Origin: Schizosaccharomyces osmophilus
Taxonomy: Eukaryota > Ascomycota > Schizosaccharomycetes > Schizosaccharomycetales > Schizosaccharomycetaceae
Reading direction: 5' to 3'
Assembly (NCBI RefSeq): GCF_027921745.1
Contig: NC_079239.1
Location: forward strand, 2,631,501 to 2,695,500
DNA: 64,000 nt
Shown here: piece by piece, positions 43,801-54,943 of the stretch
How the letters are laid out: the number at the start of each line of letters is the position of its first letter
Numbering within the stretch: the stretch's first letter is position 1
Made by a program: the position numbers and the translations under genes
The notes under the pieces: generated by a model
What the model was told of the DNA's origin: nothing
Database searches by the model: none
Seen by the model: only the letters and a program-made list of their open reading frames with translations

Positions 43801-44751
43801 AAACCTTTCGGTGTCTCTAAAGTTTTAGAAGCAGTAGCTCGAGATGTTGCCCTTAAATATGTGGACCTAGAAGCTGTTTACCTCGATAAGGCTGTATTGA
43901 CTGCCAAAAAGCTTCCTATCTTGAGCATCGTCAATGAATATGGTAAGGTTGGTGATTACTCTGAATCTGTTGTTTTTCAAAGAAAACTTCCATATGTTTC
44001 GCAGCTGAGCAGCCCTTCTATGTTAAACTTAATACGTAGTCATATATGGTTGTTCTTGGGTGGACTTGCTATGGATCTTGCTGTTTTACCATGGGCTATA
44101 TTGAGCATTTTCTTGCGTTATACTTTTTCACACTCTTTCGTAATGGTTTTGTTGACTCTATCACTAATTTCTAACCTTTTATTTGCATACAATTTTGGGG
44201 AAAACTTTTGGAAAGAAAGACAAGATCAACAATTTCTTAACCGGGTATTCGATGATTTAAAACAAATAAAAACGTCTGTTCAATATGTTCATATGAAAGA
44301 TGTAGATGATTTATTGGTTGGTCTTCCTACTTTTAGGCATCCAAATCTAACTGAGAATGGGGAATGGTAAGTTCTTACTTAAAATCTCATCGCTAACAAA
44401 TGTAGTATACGATCGTTTATAAGCTATCCCTCACGAGCTAAAAGCCGTTGGACGGAAAAAAGAAACTATATTGCAGAAAAAAGAAAATATGTTATGATGA
44501 AGCTAGCATCCTTGAATTATTTTGATTACCTTGTACACCAGGATGCAATATATGAACACGTCCAACACGAACTTATGACATGCCAAAAAGCTAAAGTCCT
44601 AGGGTTATATCCGTCACAGATTGAAAAGTATTGTTCATCTTGCGAATCAGAATGGCAAAATCGCACTTTGTTTTTTGGTGAAGATAATCTTGCTACAAGA
44701 CTTCTCAGCTTAGATACTCAAGTATCTTCAAAAAAACCACCCGAAGAGTAA
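40849..44751 (+). CDS. BAR-PH-VASt sterol-transfer type protein (Sip3/Lam family)
   Basis: Five exons (40849-41032, 41072-41167, 41213-41281, 41342-44366, 44406-44751) join in frame to 1239 residues; introns are 39-60 bp. A BAR-like region spans about 1-270 (start MSSGLLSQKKDHFIPVLLNE). A PH domain follows at about 320-420 (RRQGWLLRNVSS...KKFWFFIDNGYFGYL), then a GRAM-like stretch (about 590-720; MRGVFIYYKISGLVLIEHFPISKIS) and a VASt domain (about 785-970). Two transmembrane segments (about 1035-1085) precede a basic C-terminal tail that only appears once the last intron is removed. Members sit at ER-plasma membrane contacts and move sterols. The position corresponds to S. pombe SPAC19A8.02. 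Confidence 0.9.
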
Positions 44752-45180
44752 AAAAAGGGGAATAAATATGGGTGACTAACGATTCACAGAAAAAGGTTAC
44801 TTTACATTTTTTATTTATAGTCTACTGTTTCTACACCGTGCTAATATGGTTACAAAAGAAAGCTAAAGACGTTTAACATTTTAGAATTTAGAATATAAAT
44901 ATGTATATATTTTCTTTCTATAATATAATTAGAATAAATATAATTTATAAAGTAAATAGTTTTAGGCTTAGGCTTTTATGTTTGCTTCTCACTATGCTTG
45001 CCGACATTGCTTGACTTCAGCCGTTTACCACTTGAGCAATTAGTACCTTTGAAAGCCATCCTTGCAAGCATCATTTCATAAATCGATCTTCATCCATTAC
45101 CTATATAAGAACGGCGCCCAATTTATCTTGTTTACGCTTCAATTCAGCGAATTGAAGGAAAACATAGGTTGCTGTGTGTA
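44752..45180. other. Intergenic region before ymr1
   Basis: Very AT-rich 3' flank, then the ymr1 promoter side. Nothing recognised. Confidence 0.5.
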
Positions 45181-47051
45181 ATGGAAAACATAAAAGTTGC
45201 AAAGGTAATATATGCCTTAATAATGATTTAAAATCAATTGTATGTAAAGCTAATGAGTTTCAGGTTGAAAATGTGAAGTTTTTGAATAAAGGCAATGAGA
45301 TTAATGGAACGCTACATTTAACTGCTTATCATTCTATTTTCTCTGATGTGGAAGGGAAAAGAGAAATATGGACAGCTTACTCCATGATTAATTTCGTTCG
45401 TCTGTGCCTTAATGAAAAAACATACTGCATTCGAATACAATGCAGGGACTTTATGTTTTACTGTTTGAAATTTCAGAGCTCGACAGACGCCATGGATGTT
45501 TACGATACTCTGCGAGAATTGACATCAGTAACTTCTGTCAATCGTTTATATGCGTATCATTACATGCCCACAGGAGGAGAAGGAAAGGTTCAATCTGGAT
45601 GGGACTTGTTTCACCTCGAAAATGAGTATCGCCGTATGGGTGTTGGTGACTCAAACCGTGCTGAAGGTGCTGGTACAAACTGGAGACTTACGAAAATAAA
45701 TGAAAATTACTTGGAATGCCAATCATATCCTCAAATATTGGCTGTTCCAACCAATGTATCCGACAGCGTTATTCATTACGGTTGCAAATACCGATCGAAA
45801 AATAGGTTTCCTACATTAACTTACCTTCATAAAAATTCTGTATGCTTGCTTTTTTTATACGTATAGATCAAAGACATTATGCTGACATGTTACTTTTAGT
45901 TCTCTATTACTCGAGCATCGCAACCTTTGGTAGGGCTTCGGCAGAACCGGAGCGCACAAGATGAAAAAGTTGTTGAAGCTATATTTGCTACGTCTATTAT
46001 ACCAGGAAAAGAGAACCTAATTGTGGATGCTAGACCGTCTACGAATGCCATGGCAAATATAGCAGTTGGGGCAGGAAGCGAAAATATGGATCATTATCGA
46101 TTTGCAAAAAAAATATATTTAGGGATTGACAATATCCACGTTATGCGCGAGTCTTTAAGTAAAATAGTGAACGCTCTTCGGAATACAGATATAAGTGCAG
46201 CATCCCCTTCGGTTGAGCAATTAAACAAATCGAATTGGCTGAAGCACTTGACAAATATACTACAAGGGGCTGTTTTGATTATCCAAACAGTTCACTTTCA
46301 GCATGCTCACGTACTAGTCCACTGCTCGGATGGCTGGGATCGAACGTCTCAATTATGTGCTCTTCCACAACTTTGTCTTGACCCATATTATCGAACCATC
46401 CAAGGATTTATGAGCCTAATAGAAAAAGACTGGTTAGCATTTGGACATAGATTTGCCGAACGGTGTTGTCATTTGCCTGGAAAGAGGATCTTTTCTACTG
46501 ATAATTCTTCACCAGAAGAACAACACACGACTACTTCGGTAGCCACTTCTACACTTCAGTATACATTTTGTACATTTCGGTCTGCTCTTAGTGGATTTGC
46601 CATTGATCACTCGGAGAAGATGAGCTCTCCTGTTTTTCATCAATTCTTGGACTGTGTGTGGCAAATTATGAGACAATTTCCCAAGTATTTTGAGTTCAAC
46701 GAACGATTTTTGCGCCGGCTTTTGTATCACTTGTATTCGTGTCAGTATGGGTCGTTTTTGTACAACTCTCAACGCGAACGTAAACAATCTGCTGTGTATC
46801 AGCAAACTCGTTCTATCTGGGACTACTTTATGTCTCGGAAAAAAGAATTTACAAATTTAGATTATGAATATTATGATGATGTTTTACTTCCTAATGCAAC
46901 GGATCTTAAATGGTGGGCGTCCTCTTTTGGTCAGCCAGATGAAAACATGAACGTTGGCTTATCCGAAGCCTCTTCTACTGGTTCACCTCTTGTTTCGTCA
47001 TCCTCATGTCAATCTGCTTCTGCATCTGCATCTGCTTCTGTTCCAGTGTAA
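45181..47051 (+). CDS. ymr1: Myotubularin-type phosphatidylinositol-3-phosphatase Ymr1
   Basis: Three exons (45181-45204, 45264-45839, 45900-47051) join in frame to 583 residues. The 24-nt first exon gives MENIKVAK, joined to VENVKFLNKGNEINGTLHLT, the usual opening of a PH-GRAM domain (to about 115). The myotubularin phosphatase domain follows, with YRSK.RFPTLTY and SQPLVGLRQNRS on either side of intron 2. The active-site loop is HCSDGWDRTSQ with catalytic Cys342 (CX5R intact), so the enzyme should be active. It ends in a Ser/Ala-rich tail. It removes the 3-phosphate from PI3P and PI(3,5)P2 on endosomes. Synteny equals S. pombe SPAC19A8.03. Confidence 0.94.
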
Positions 47052-48090
47052 ACTCACTCACAGAACAGTTTTTTTGAGAGCCCCAAGAACAAATACGACA
47101 TATATCTTCTCATCGAACTGGCTGGCTAAAGAAGGGACTCGATTTTTTGAACAAACAATTCTTTTTTCTGTTTCGCTGTCATCCTTCATTTTTTGTGTTC
47201 GCCGAGTGAAGAAGAAGAGGATGTATGTGCTTTGCCAATGATTCCGTCTCCAGATTTCTTCGCCATGTAAAAATCCTGTTTATGATAAACCTTCCATCTT
47301 TACTTTGAAATTCTTATTTCTCTATGCTTGGGTCTTTATGGATTCTACCAAGGCTTTATTTTTCTTAACCTGACCCATTTTCCCCAGCTAGTTGTTACGA
47401 ATTATGAAAACCTTCTAACCTTTGCTTATGTTTTATGTAATGAAGTATCCTTCCTTTTTGATCGTCTAGTGCGATCTCTCTACTTTTCGTAGCATGAGCC
47501 CATCGTAAGTTCCTTCACCCTCGTACGAACCAACCACCGGCTTGAGTAGTTGCCCATTTCCTTCCTGTACCTTTCGAGCTGGTGGTCAGTGTCCTCAAAC
47601 TTTTTTTCATAGTAATACGATTCTATTAATTAATTACATGTGGATGAAATCATTTTGTACAAAAGATTTGTCATTTCTTCTTTGAAAATGTGATGGAGGT
47701 GGTTGGTATTCTAGCGAAGCTTTAAAATACTTTAGTTTTTGAGGCCTCCCATTGGCTGGGAAGTGAAATGGAAGAAGCATAAAATTTATCTGTTTACAAA
47801 AGTAGGAATGCCAAAGAGTTATCGGGAGTTCGAATTATTCAATTTTTTTTGTATTCGGTTTTCTTTAATTTTTCTTTATATAAATGGGATGAATTCACAG
47901 ATCATGAAACAAAAATCGAGATCATACGAGTTTGTGTCTTTGTTTACTCCATCGCGTAAGATTATTTTCTGTCAGCAAGGATATCGGTACTTTATATAAC
48001 CGACGCGACGCGACTGTTTTCCTACTTGGATTTAACCAGCAACACCCATCCAGTCGAAATCAAGTTTTTTGCATTTCTGGTGGTTCAAAA
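47052..48090. other. Intergenic region ymr1 to erg5
   Basis: A T-rich 3' flank and the erg5 promoter/leader. ORF 47739-47999 has no features of a known family. I looked for a sterol regulatory element and saw no convincing match. Confidence 0.45.
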
Positions 48091-50220
48091 ATGAATCAAA
48101 CCGAAAGCTTTCTTTCGGGTTCACAAACTTTTGTCCGTTTAATGGGTTATGAAGTGGTATATACGAAATGGACTGTTTGTTTTGCTCTTTTACTTGCATG
48201 CATAACATATGACCAAAGTAAGTGCACACACTTCAATAAAAAGGCTAGAAAAGAAGATTAGAAGAAAATGCTGTGCTTTAGGTGAACTCGTCATCTCCTG
48301 TAAAATGTAAGGTAGAGAAGAAGAGATTCTAGAAATGTGGTCGAGATTCTGTTGGACAGCCTGCACGAAGTAATTTTCAAGAAGAAGAGGCTCTATTTTA
48401 AAGTTGATTTTCTCTACCAACGATGGGTGGGATTTTACAATCCTATGGCCTCTACGATAGTCAGTGCTTTTCTTTTTAGCGTAGGTTCATGCTCCTTCTC
48501 TACCAACGATGGGTTGGGATTTTACGATTTTATGGCCTACCATAGTCAGTGCTTTTCTCTTTAGCGTAGGTTCATGCTCCTTCTCTTCGACAAGAAAAAG
48601 TTGTTCCTGTCTCTATTCTTGCAGGGGGCTTTGCATGGATCCATACGGCTTCTAAAGAACCGGGTTTCTATCTGTCTTTTTTTGTCTCTACTGACTTCAG
48701 TTACCATGTATTAACTCTGTCTAGTTTCTTATCAGTTTCAAAAGAGGCATCTTCCCGGTCCTCTCCTTAAGGTTCCCTTTATGGGATCCTTTTTGGACAG
48801 CATGAAGCCAACCTTTGAAAAGTACAAGACCAAATGGGATTCCGGTCCACTTTCGTGCGTTTCTGTTTTTCACAAGTTTGTCGTCATTGCCTCGGAACGC
48901 GACCTGGCCAGAAAAATCTTGAACTCTCCTAGCTACGTTCAACCTTGCGTCGTTGATGCCGGAAAGAAGATCTTGAAGCATACTAATTGGGTCTTTTTGG
49001 ATGGCCGTGATCATGTTGAATACCGTAAAGGTCTGAATGGCTTATTTACTACTCGGGCACTTGGTGTTTACTTGCCCGCTCAAGAGGAAGTATACAACAA
49101 GTACTTTAAGGAGTTTGTAAACCATAGCCAAGGAAAGTATACGGAATTCATGATTCCTTTCCGTGATATCAATGTTGCTACCTCTTGTCGTACTTTCTGT
49201 GGCCATTACATCTCTGACGATGCCATCAAACACATTGCTGATGAATACTGGAATATCACCGCTGCTATGGAACTCGTCAATTTCCCTCTTGTTTTACCCT
49301 TCACAAAGGTCTGGTATGGTATCCGTTCTCGTAAGGTCGTTATGCAATACTTCATGAAGGCTGCCGCTGCCTCTCGTAAAAGTATGGAAGCCGGTAATTC
49401 TCCCACCTGCATGATGGAAGAATGGATTCGCGAAATGATTGAAACTCGCAAGTACAACAGCAATAAGGGCTTAGATGGTTCTGAAAAGCCGAGTGTTTTG
49501 ATTCGTGACTTTTCCGATGAAGAAATCTCGCTCACTTTCTTATCCTTTTTATTTGCTTCTCAAGATGCTACTTCTAGTAGTATGACGTGGCTTTTTCAGT
49601 ACCTGGCCGATTGCCCTGATGTCTTGCAGAAGGTTCGCGAAGAACAATTCCGTATCCGTGGCGGCGATCCCAATGTACCCATCAGTTTGCAATTGCTAGA
49701 AAAAATGACCTACACCCGAATGGTGGTCACTGAATGTTTACGCCTTCGTCCCCCTGTTCTGATGGTTCCTTATCGTGTTAAGAAATCTTTCCCCATCACT
49801 CCAGAATACACGGTTCCCAAAGATTCTATGGTTATTCCTACTCTTTATGGTGCTTTGCACGATCCCAAAGTCTACCCTGATCCCGAATCTTTCAAACCCG
49901 AACGCTGGGAACCCAATGGACTTGCCCAACAAAACCCCAAAAACTGGATGGTCTTTGGTAACGGTCCACATGTTTGTTTGGGTCAACGTTATGCGGTTAA
50001 TCATCTAATTGCTTGTGTCGGTAAAGCTAGTTTAATGCTCGATTGGTCACACAAGCGCACCGTTGACTCTGACACTCAAATGATTTTTGCTACTACTTTC
50101 CCTCAAGATATGTGCTTGCTTAAAGTTACTCCTTTCGATCTCGCTACTTTAAAGTCTCACGTTGAGCAAGACGTCAAGTCGCAAGCTTCTACTGCTACTA
50201 CAATTCCAACTAGCGACTAA
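48091..50220 (+). CDS. erg5: C-22 sterol desaturase Erg5 (cytochrome P450 61)
   Basis: Two exons (48091-48217 and 48725-50220) join in frame to 540 residues (S. pombe Erg5 is about 543). Exon 1 encodes the N-terminal anchor ([14 protein letters not shown]), and the junction reads DQISYQFQKR. P450 motifs are complete: the I-helix region [13 protein letters not shown], ExxR as [11 protein letters not shown], and the heme loop [12 protein letters not shown] (Cys460). It introduces the C22 double bond of ergosterol in the ER. The 507-bp intron is far longer than others in the window and holds an 86-bp tandem duplication. Coding sequence is codon-biased and more GC-rich than its neighbours, fitting high expression. 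Confidence 0.95.
48410..48580 (+). repeat. 86-bp tandem duplication in erg5 intron
   Basis: Two head-to-tail copies (48410-48495, 48496-48580), each starting TTCTCTACCAACGATGGG and ending TTAGCGTAGGTTCATGCTCC, with roughly ten differences between them. Each carries a pyrimidine tract plus TTTAG, i.e. an acceptor-like signal. Nothing in the window resembles it elsewhere. Confidence 0.85.
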
Positions 50221-50507
50221 GAATCCTTATAATGGTTCATAGGTCTCTTTACTAAAATATCTTTACTATAACGCTAGCCTCATATAATGGGTTATAGACA
50301 AAAGCGTGTTTATGAATTTAGCTCTACGGCTATCTTGGCCTTTGTTTTGCAAATGGCTTAATAATGCTAGTAATTAATCGGCTGGAATCTTTGGAAATAA
50401 TAGTTACTGAATATTAAAATCTCATATTGTTGTATTAAATTCATAATTCATTAAAGTTTCGTAATGGAGCATAACGTTTGGCAAGCAGCTGTATCATACT
50501 AGATAAT

Positions 50508-52379
50508 TTACAGTTCAATCAGGCTTGCTTCTTGAACATGTATTCCATTATCATCATCGTTTTTTTCGTCAGAAACTTTGCTATCATTCCGTTTTTGATC
50601 ATGGGAAGTAATGTCATCCTCAAAAGAATCAACTGGTTCAACATTATAATAGTTGATAGCATCATCAATGTTTTCATGTCCATTGTTTTCCTCTTGCTTT
50701 GGTTCATGTAATTTTATGTTCTCCATCTTCTCCGTCGGAACATCAGTATCTAACTCGTAGTAATTAGAAATTGGTTCAGGAGATGGTACAGACGTTCTTG
50801 TTTCATTTGATATATCCTTTGGCGCATCTTCATCCACAACTGTCTTTGGTACTGAAGGATTTTGAGGAAGAGGACAGGGTATTGACTGATCAGCCTTGAA
50901 AGGTACCTCATTCCTAGAAGAACTCAGTATACTTTGAGGTAGGTCAAAGGAAGGACCAGAAGGATGAAGGCGATAAGCGGATGAAAGCCTTTGGTCGAGC
51001 AGAGCGTCGTTTAAGCGCATGCACGTTTGAAGCTTTTGAAAAGCCTGCAGCAGTTTGTTGTATTTGCTTATAGTTTCGCCTAAAGACCTCATCATCGTTG
51101 TTCTCATATAACCCATATTCTCATGTAACTCTTGTAATTGATATTCCGTAAAAATTGAACCGGGAGGAGACTTCTTCAATTTTTCCACGAGTGTAGCATA
51201 TAGTGTAATATTGTCAGCGTCGGCATTGGAGATCATCGTGGTAGATCCTTGAGGCTTACTTGGGGAAGTGAATGGGGAGCCACGTAAAGTGGTAGAAACG
51301 GTGTGGGAAGGTATAGTAGGATAACTGTATGGTAGACTGTTTGTTTGTGAAGGAATATTAACCTCTTTTTGTTGTTTTGGAACGTTTGTAGCTTTTGCTT
51401 CCTGAAGGCTAATTTCTATGGCTCGTTTTAATTCTTCATCTTCATCTTCTGGAGGGCCACGGACATAGGAGTCTGTTTTTGGAGGTTTCGTTTCGAAAGC
51501 GGAAGATCTTCCTGGATTTGTTTCTGATTCTTTTAGAGATAGCTGAATAGCTCTCTTTAAATCTTCATCTTCTTTGTTCGGCGCAGAAGACTGCGTCTTG
51601 GGCTGGGATTTCTTTGACTTGCGAGATACACCTTCGCGATCAACGTTTGAACCTCTTTCCCTTGAAGGCTTTGCTTGTTCAGTAGGCCTATTCTTCAAAG
51701 AAAAACAAGATTCGCAAACCCGGACAGGAACATTTATACCAAGCTGGGGTAAGACCACTGTCTTTGAAGAACATTCATTGCAGAAGATACCACCACAGTT
51801 TCTGCAATGATGTTTTCTATTTGTGAAGGTAAAAGTAGTACGGCACCGCAAACACACTTGACTATCGGTCCATTCCGGAGGGGTAGACGTATCGAGAAAG
51901 CTACTGGAAATAGCTTGCGGCGGCTCGGGAAACGAATACTTATCTTCTTGTAGTTGCTCGTATACGTCCACGATGTACCGCATGCTAAAATTTTTCTCAG
52001 GGACTGCAAGTGCCCAAGACTGTATGTAGAAAAGAATAGCCCGTTCGACTTCTTCATCGACTCCGGATGGGGAGCGAAGGATGGAGACCAAATTATCCAT
52101 AAATTCTCTGGAAGCGACTTCATTTACAAAAGAGGAGCCGCCGTTTTTTAAGCATGTATCACAAAGCTTTAGTGCCAACAGCTGAACGTTTGGATTGGAA
52201 TGATCAATTCGTGATTTTAGAATACGCATGGCTGCTTTAGCGTCAATTGACTTGCTTCGAATTTTGTCAGAAATATCCAAATTTAAAGCAATTTCTTCAG
52301 CTCCAGCCGGAAGCGTTTCTGAAGTAGCCTTCTCTACGTCTACCGCAAATTCCGAATTCGAGTTCCACCACCTTGACAT
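50508..52379 (-). CDS. sst4: ESCRT-0 subunit Sst4/Vps27
   Basis: Single exon, 623 residues, ATG at 52379. Domains in order: VHS (about 8-145; SKSIDAKAAMRILKSRI, LALKLCDTCLKNGG), FYVE zinc finger (about 170-228) with the PI3P-binding RKHHCRNCG core (188-196) and RVCESC, then two ubiquitin-interacting motifs (EDEDLKRAIQLSLKESE and DEDEELKRAIEISLQEA, about 262-330). A GAT-like coiled region (about 400-470) binds the Hse1 partner. The acidic tail is long. It sorts ubiquitinated cargo into the vacuolar pathway. The S. pombe counterpart is SPAC19A8.05c. Confidence 0.95.
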   Translation of the reverse strand: MSRWWNSNSEFAVDVEKATSETLPAGAEEIALNLDISDKIRSKSIDAKAAMRILKSRIDHSNPNVQLLALKLCDTCLKNGGSSFVNEVASREFMDNLVSILRSPSGVDEEVERAILFYIQSWALAVPEKNFSMRYIVDVYEQLQEDKYSFPEPPQAISSSFLDTSTPPEWTDSQVCLRCRTTFTFTNRKHHCRNCGGIFCNECSSKTVVLPQLGINVPVRVCESCFSLKNRPTEQAKPSRERGSNVDREGVSRKSKKSQPKTQSSAPNKEDEDLKRAIQLSLKESETNPGRSSAFETKPPKTDSYVRGPPEDEDEELKRAIEISLQEAKATNVPKQQKEVNIPSQTNSLPYSYPTIPSHTVSTTLRGSPFTSPSKPQGSTTMISNADADNITLYATLVEKLKKSPPGSIFTEYQLQELHENMGYMRTTMMRSLGETISKYNKLLQAFQKLQTCMRLNDALLDQRLSSAYRLHPSGPSFDLPQSILSSSRNEVPFKADQSIPCPLPQNPSVPKTVVDEDAPKDISNETRTSVPSPEPISNYYELDTDVPTEKMENIKLHEPKQEENNGHENIDDAINYYNVEPVDSFEDDITSHDQKRNDSKVSDEKNDDDNGIHVQEASLIEL

Positions 52380-53380
52380 AGTGTAAAGAACAATTGGATA
52401 AAAGTATTACTAAAAGATTCAAAAAAGTCAGAATGAGTGGAAGTCCGTATAATCCCAAGATATTAGAATAACAAAGGTTTCGTTTAATGTTGTTCAAGCA
52501 GGAAAATGACAATTGAAATATAAGAATTACCAATAAAACGTTTCAAAATAACTAAACCAAAACCTATAAACAGCTAATTGAGGGCGAGTTTCAATAAATG
52601 TTGATGGTTCTCAGCAAAGCCCTTAGGTTGAGTAAATAGTTGCTTTCCTGGGGAATAGGGTGATTCCGTCGGCTTCAAAAACAATCATTAACGGATACTT
52701 GAAACTTGCATTAAATATATGGAATATAAATACTGAGACATGTCTCGAAATACGTTAGTAAACAAACGAAGCTTTTTGAAATTGTAATTTTTCTGCTTTC
52801 AGAGAGATGTATTTGAAATTACTAAAACAAAAACTGATTTTAAATATATATTATAGATGTCAACGGTTGCAACAGTTTGGTAAGAACACTTACTAAATGG
52901 AATACGTTTTGTGCAAAGCAAAAGGCAGAAGGTGTGTTTCAGAGTAAATGGAATATTCCACAAAAAGGACTATTAAAATTCATTGCAAACAAAAAAAAAA
53001 AAAAGATTTAAATGCTAGTGATGAGAAACCTAGGCGCTTTTTGGTCGTTTTTATAGCATGATAGAAACAATAGTACATGAAAGATTAAGCTAATAAGAGA
53101 AAGTAGAGACTATAATAAGAAAGATTAAATAAAACATAATCTCGAATAACAAGGAGGAGAAAAAGAGCCTTCAATCCTTTGCCTTCAGTCTGTATGCGTC
53201 TTCTGAATCATTCCTTCCATCTGGGAAGATACGTAGACAAGTATTTATAATATCAAACAATATCTATTATAAGGGTACTTACTAAACAAACATTGTCTTT
53301 CCCTACTGTAAGTGTTTAGACGAATACAGGGAGCTGACCAATCTTCCTTCTACAAACCTCCCATTTCTCATTTTGCAGAA
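52380..53380. other. Divergent intergenic region sst4/SDR
   Basis: AT-rich, with a poly-A run at about 52991-53003. The SDR frame is open upstream to 53312 without an ATG, so a short 5' exon cannot be excluded. Confidence 0.45.
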
Positions 53381-54514
53381 ATGCCTATTCCTTTTGTAGC
53401 ACATGCCGTGCAATTTAATTACGATCATGTAGTTTTGTACTGGAAGACGTATCTAAAGGTCTTCTTTACTTTGGCTGCAATAGGCGGCTTCAAATTTTGG
53501 ACTATGGGTCGCTCTACGACCTGGGAGAGAAAGATGAATGGAATGGTTGTGATTGTTACAGGAGGAACTTCTGGAATAGGAAAACGAGTGGTAGAAAAGC
53601 TTGCTTTACTAGGAGCGCATGTTGTAATTTTGCTTCGCTCAGAGCCCGATCAATTTACAGTAGATTTGATTATGGATCTCCGAAATCGTTCAAACAATCA
53701 ATTTATTTATTCGGAAGTATGTGACTTGAGCTCCATGCTTTCCGTCAGAAAATTCGCTACGAAATGGATTGACGCTTCTCCCATTCGAAGACTCGACATG
53801 ATCATCTTGTGCTCAGGCTTGTCTCTGCCTCCGTACGTCGATCGCCAAGTTACTGCGGAAGGTGTTGAGTTACAGTGGGCAACCAACTTTCTAGGCCCTT
53901 ACCAACTAATGCGCATTATGCGTCCTGTCTTATATGGTCAACCCGGCCACAGGGACGTACGTATTATCGCTGCAACGTGCTCATCCTACGTTTTGGGTGA
54001 CATAAAGTTTGATGATCTTGCTTTAGATAATCACCCATACCCTCGATCGAGTCCCTGGAAGGTTGTGGGAAATGCTAAGCTTGCCCTTATGACTTATCTT
54101 TACGACTTTCAAAAGAAGGCACAAAACCACGAACGACCTGACAACATGCCTTGTAATATTCATACTGTAATGGTGAATCCAGGCGTAGTACGTACTCCCG
54201 GATTTCGGCGATTCATCTCTTTAGGTCGTGTCTGGGGATTACTCCTATACTTGCTTCTTTGGCCATTTTGGTGGCTGATTATAAAGGGCGCTCTGAAGGG
54301 TGCACAATCTTTTTTTCATGCAATCTGTAGTCCGGAATTCGGTGCCACTACTGAGTACTTGCTCGTTAATGAATGCACAATGATAGAACCTTCACGAAAG
54401 GAAATTCAAGATCCAGAATATGCAGAGAAATTAATCAAAGCTGCTGATGCCCAAATTGATGAAATTGAAAAGCAATACAAGAAGAAAGGAGCTTCAAAAA
54501 CAAGCAAAAAGTAA
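53381..54514 (+). CDS. Membrane-anchored short-chain dehydrogenase (Bli-4 type)
   Basis: 377 residues from the ATG at 53381. A hydrophobic segment (about 17-37) near the N-terminus is followed by the NAD(P)-binding TGGTSGIG, then D-L-S, a CSG in place of the usual NNAG, and the catalytic region CSSYVLGD with YPRSSPWKVVGNAKLALM; the lysine lies in GNAKLA, with Tyr replaced or shifted relative to the classical YxxxK. VNPGVVRTPGF follows. A second hydrophobic stretch (LLLYLLLWPFWWLI) and a Lys-rich end suggest membrane association, possibly mitochondrial as in fungal Bli-4 proteins. The substrate is unknown. The S. pombe counterpart is SPAC19A8.06. A 5' exon upstream of 53381 is possible. Confidence 0.85.
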   Translation: MPIPFVAHAVQFNYDHVVLYWKTYLKVFFTLAAIGGFKFWTMGRSTTWERKMNGMVVIVTGGTSGIGKRVVEKLALLGAHVVILLRSEPDQFTVDLIMDLRNRSNNQFIYSEVCDLSSMLSVRKFATKWIDASPIRRLDMIILCSGLSLPPYVDRQVTAEGVELQWATNFLGPYQLMRIMRPVLYGQPGHRDVRIIAATCSSYVLGDIKFDDLALDNHPYPRSSPWKVVGNAKLALMTYLYDFQKKAQNHERPDNMPCNIHTVMVNPGVVRTPGFRRFISLGRVWGLLLYLLLWPFWWLIIKGALKGAQSFFHAICSPEFGATTEYLLVNECTMIEPSRKEIQDPEYAEKLIKAADAQIDEIEKQYKKKGASKTSKK

Positions 54515-54943
54515 TCGTTAGTCGCTTCTGTGCCGCTGACGAAACTCACTGCTGCCATTTTTTTGTTTATTCAATCATAAATTTTAGAGTCCGTTGCTCA
54601 TAAACTAGAGAGATACATTCAAAAACTTGTACGTCTCGGGAGCAAGAAAAATATGGCAACAGAAATTTTGCTGTATAGCAAGGGACATGGTGATGTTTAT
54701 GCATAATATATAAAATAGAAACATCAATATACATACAGAGAGAAGAGAATGTAAGGTAAGGAAAAGATATTTATGGTGTCTATTTAAGAATGTATGGTAA
54801 ACATGAATGGATGCTTTTCTACGTGCATGGTATATGTAAAATTATAATTAAATTCAATGACTTTGATATCAATAAAACCCGAATACCCAATAAAACCAAA
54901 AATTTTACTCTAAGCGTCTCATGCCAAAGGTACACATAACCTT
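54515..54943. other. Convergent intergenic region
   Basis: AT-rich 3' flanks of the SDR gene and imp4. Nothing recognised. Confidence 0.5.

Noticed and set aside
47052-48090. Sterol regulatory element upstream of erg5
   Set aside because: Fragments such as TGACCCAT and ACACCCAT appear, but none matches the Sre1 consensus well enough.
47739-48229. ORFs upstream of erg5
   Set aside because: No domain; one is simply the open extension of erg5 exon 1.
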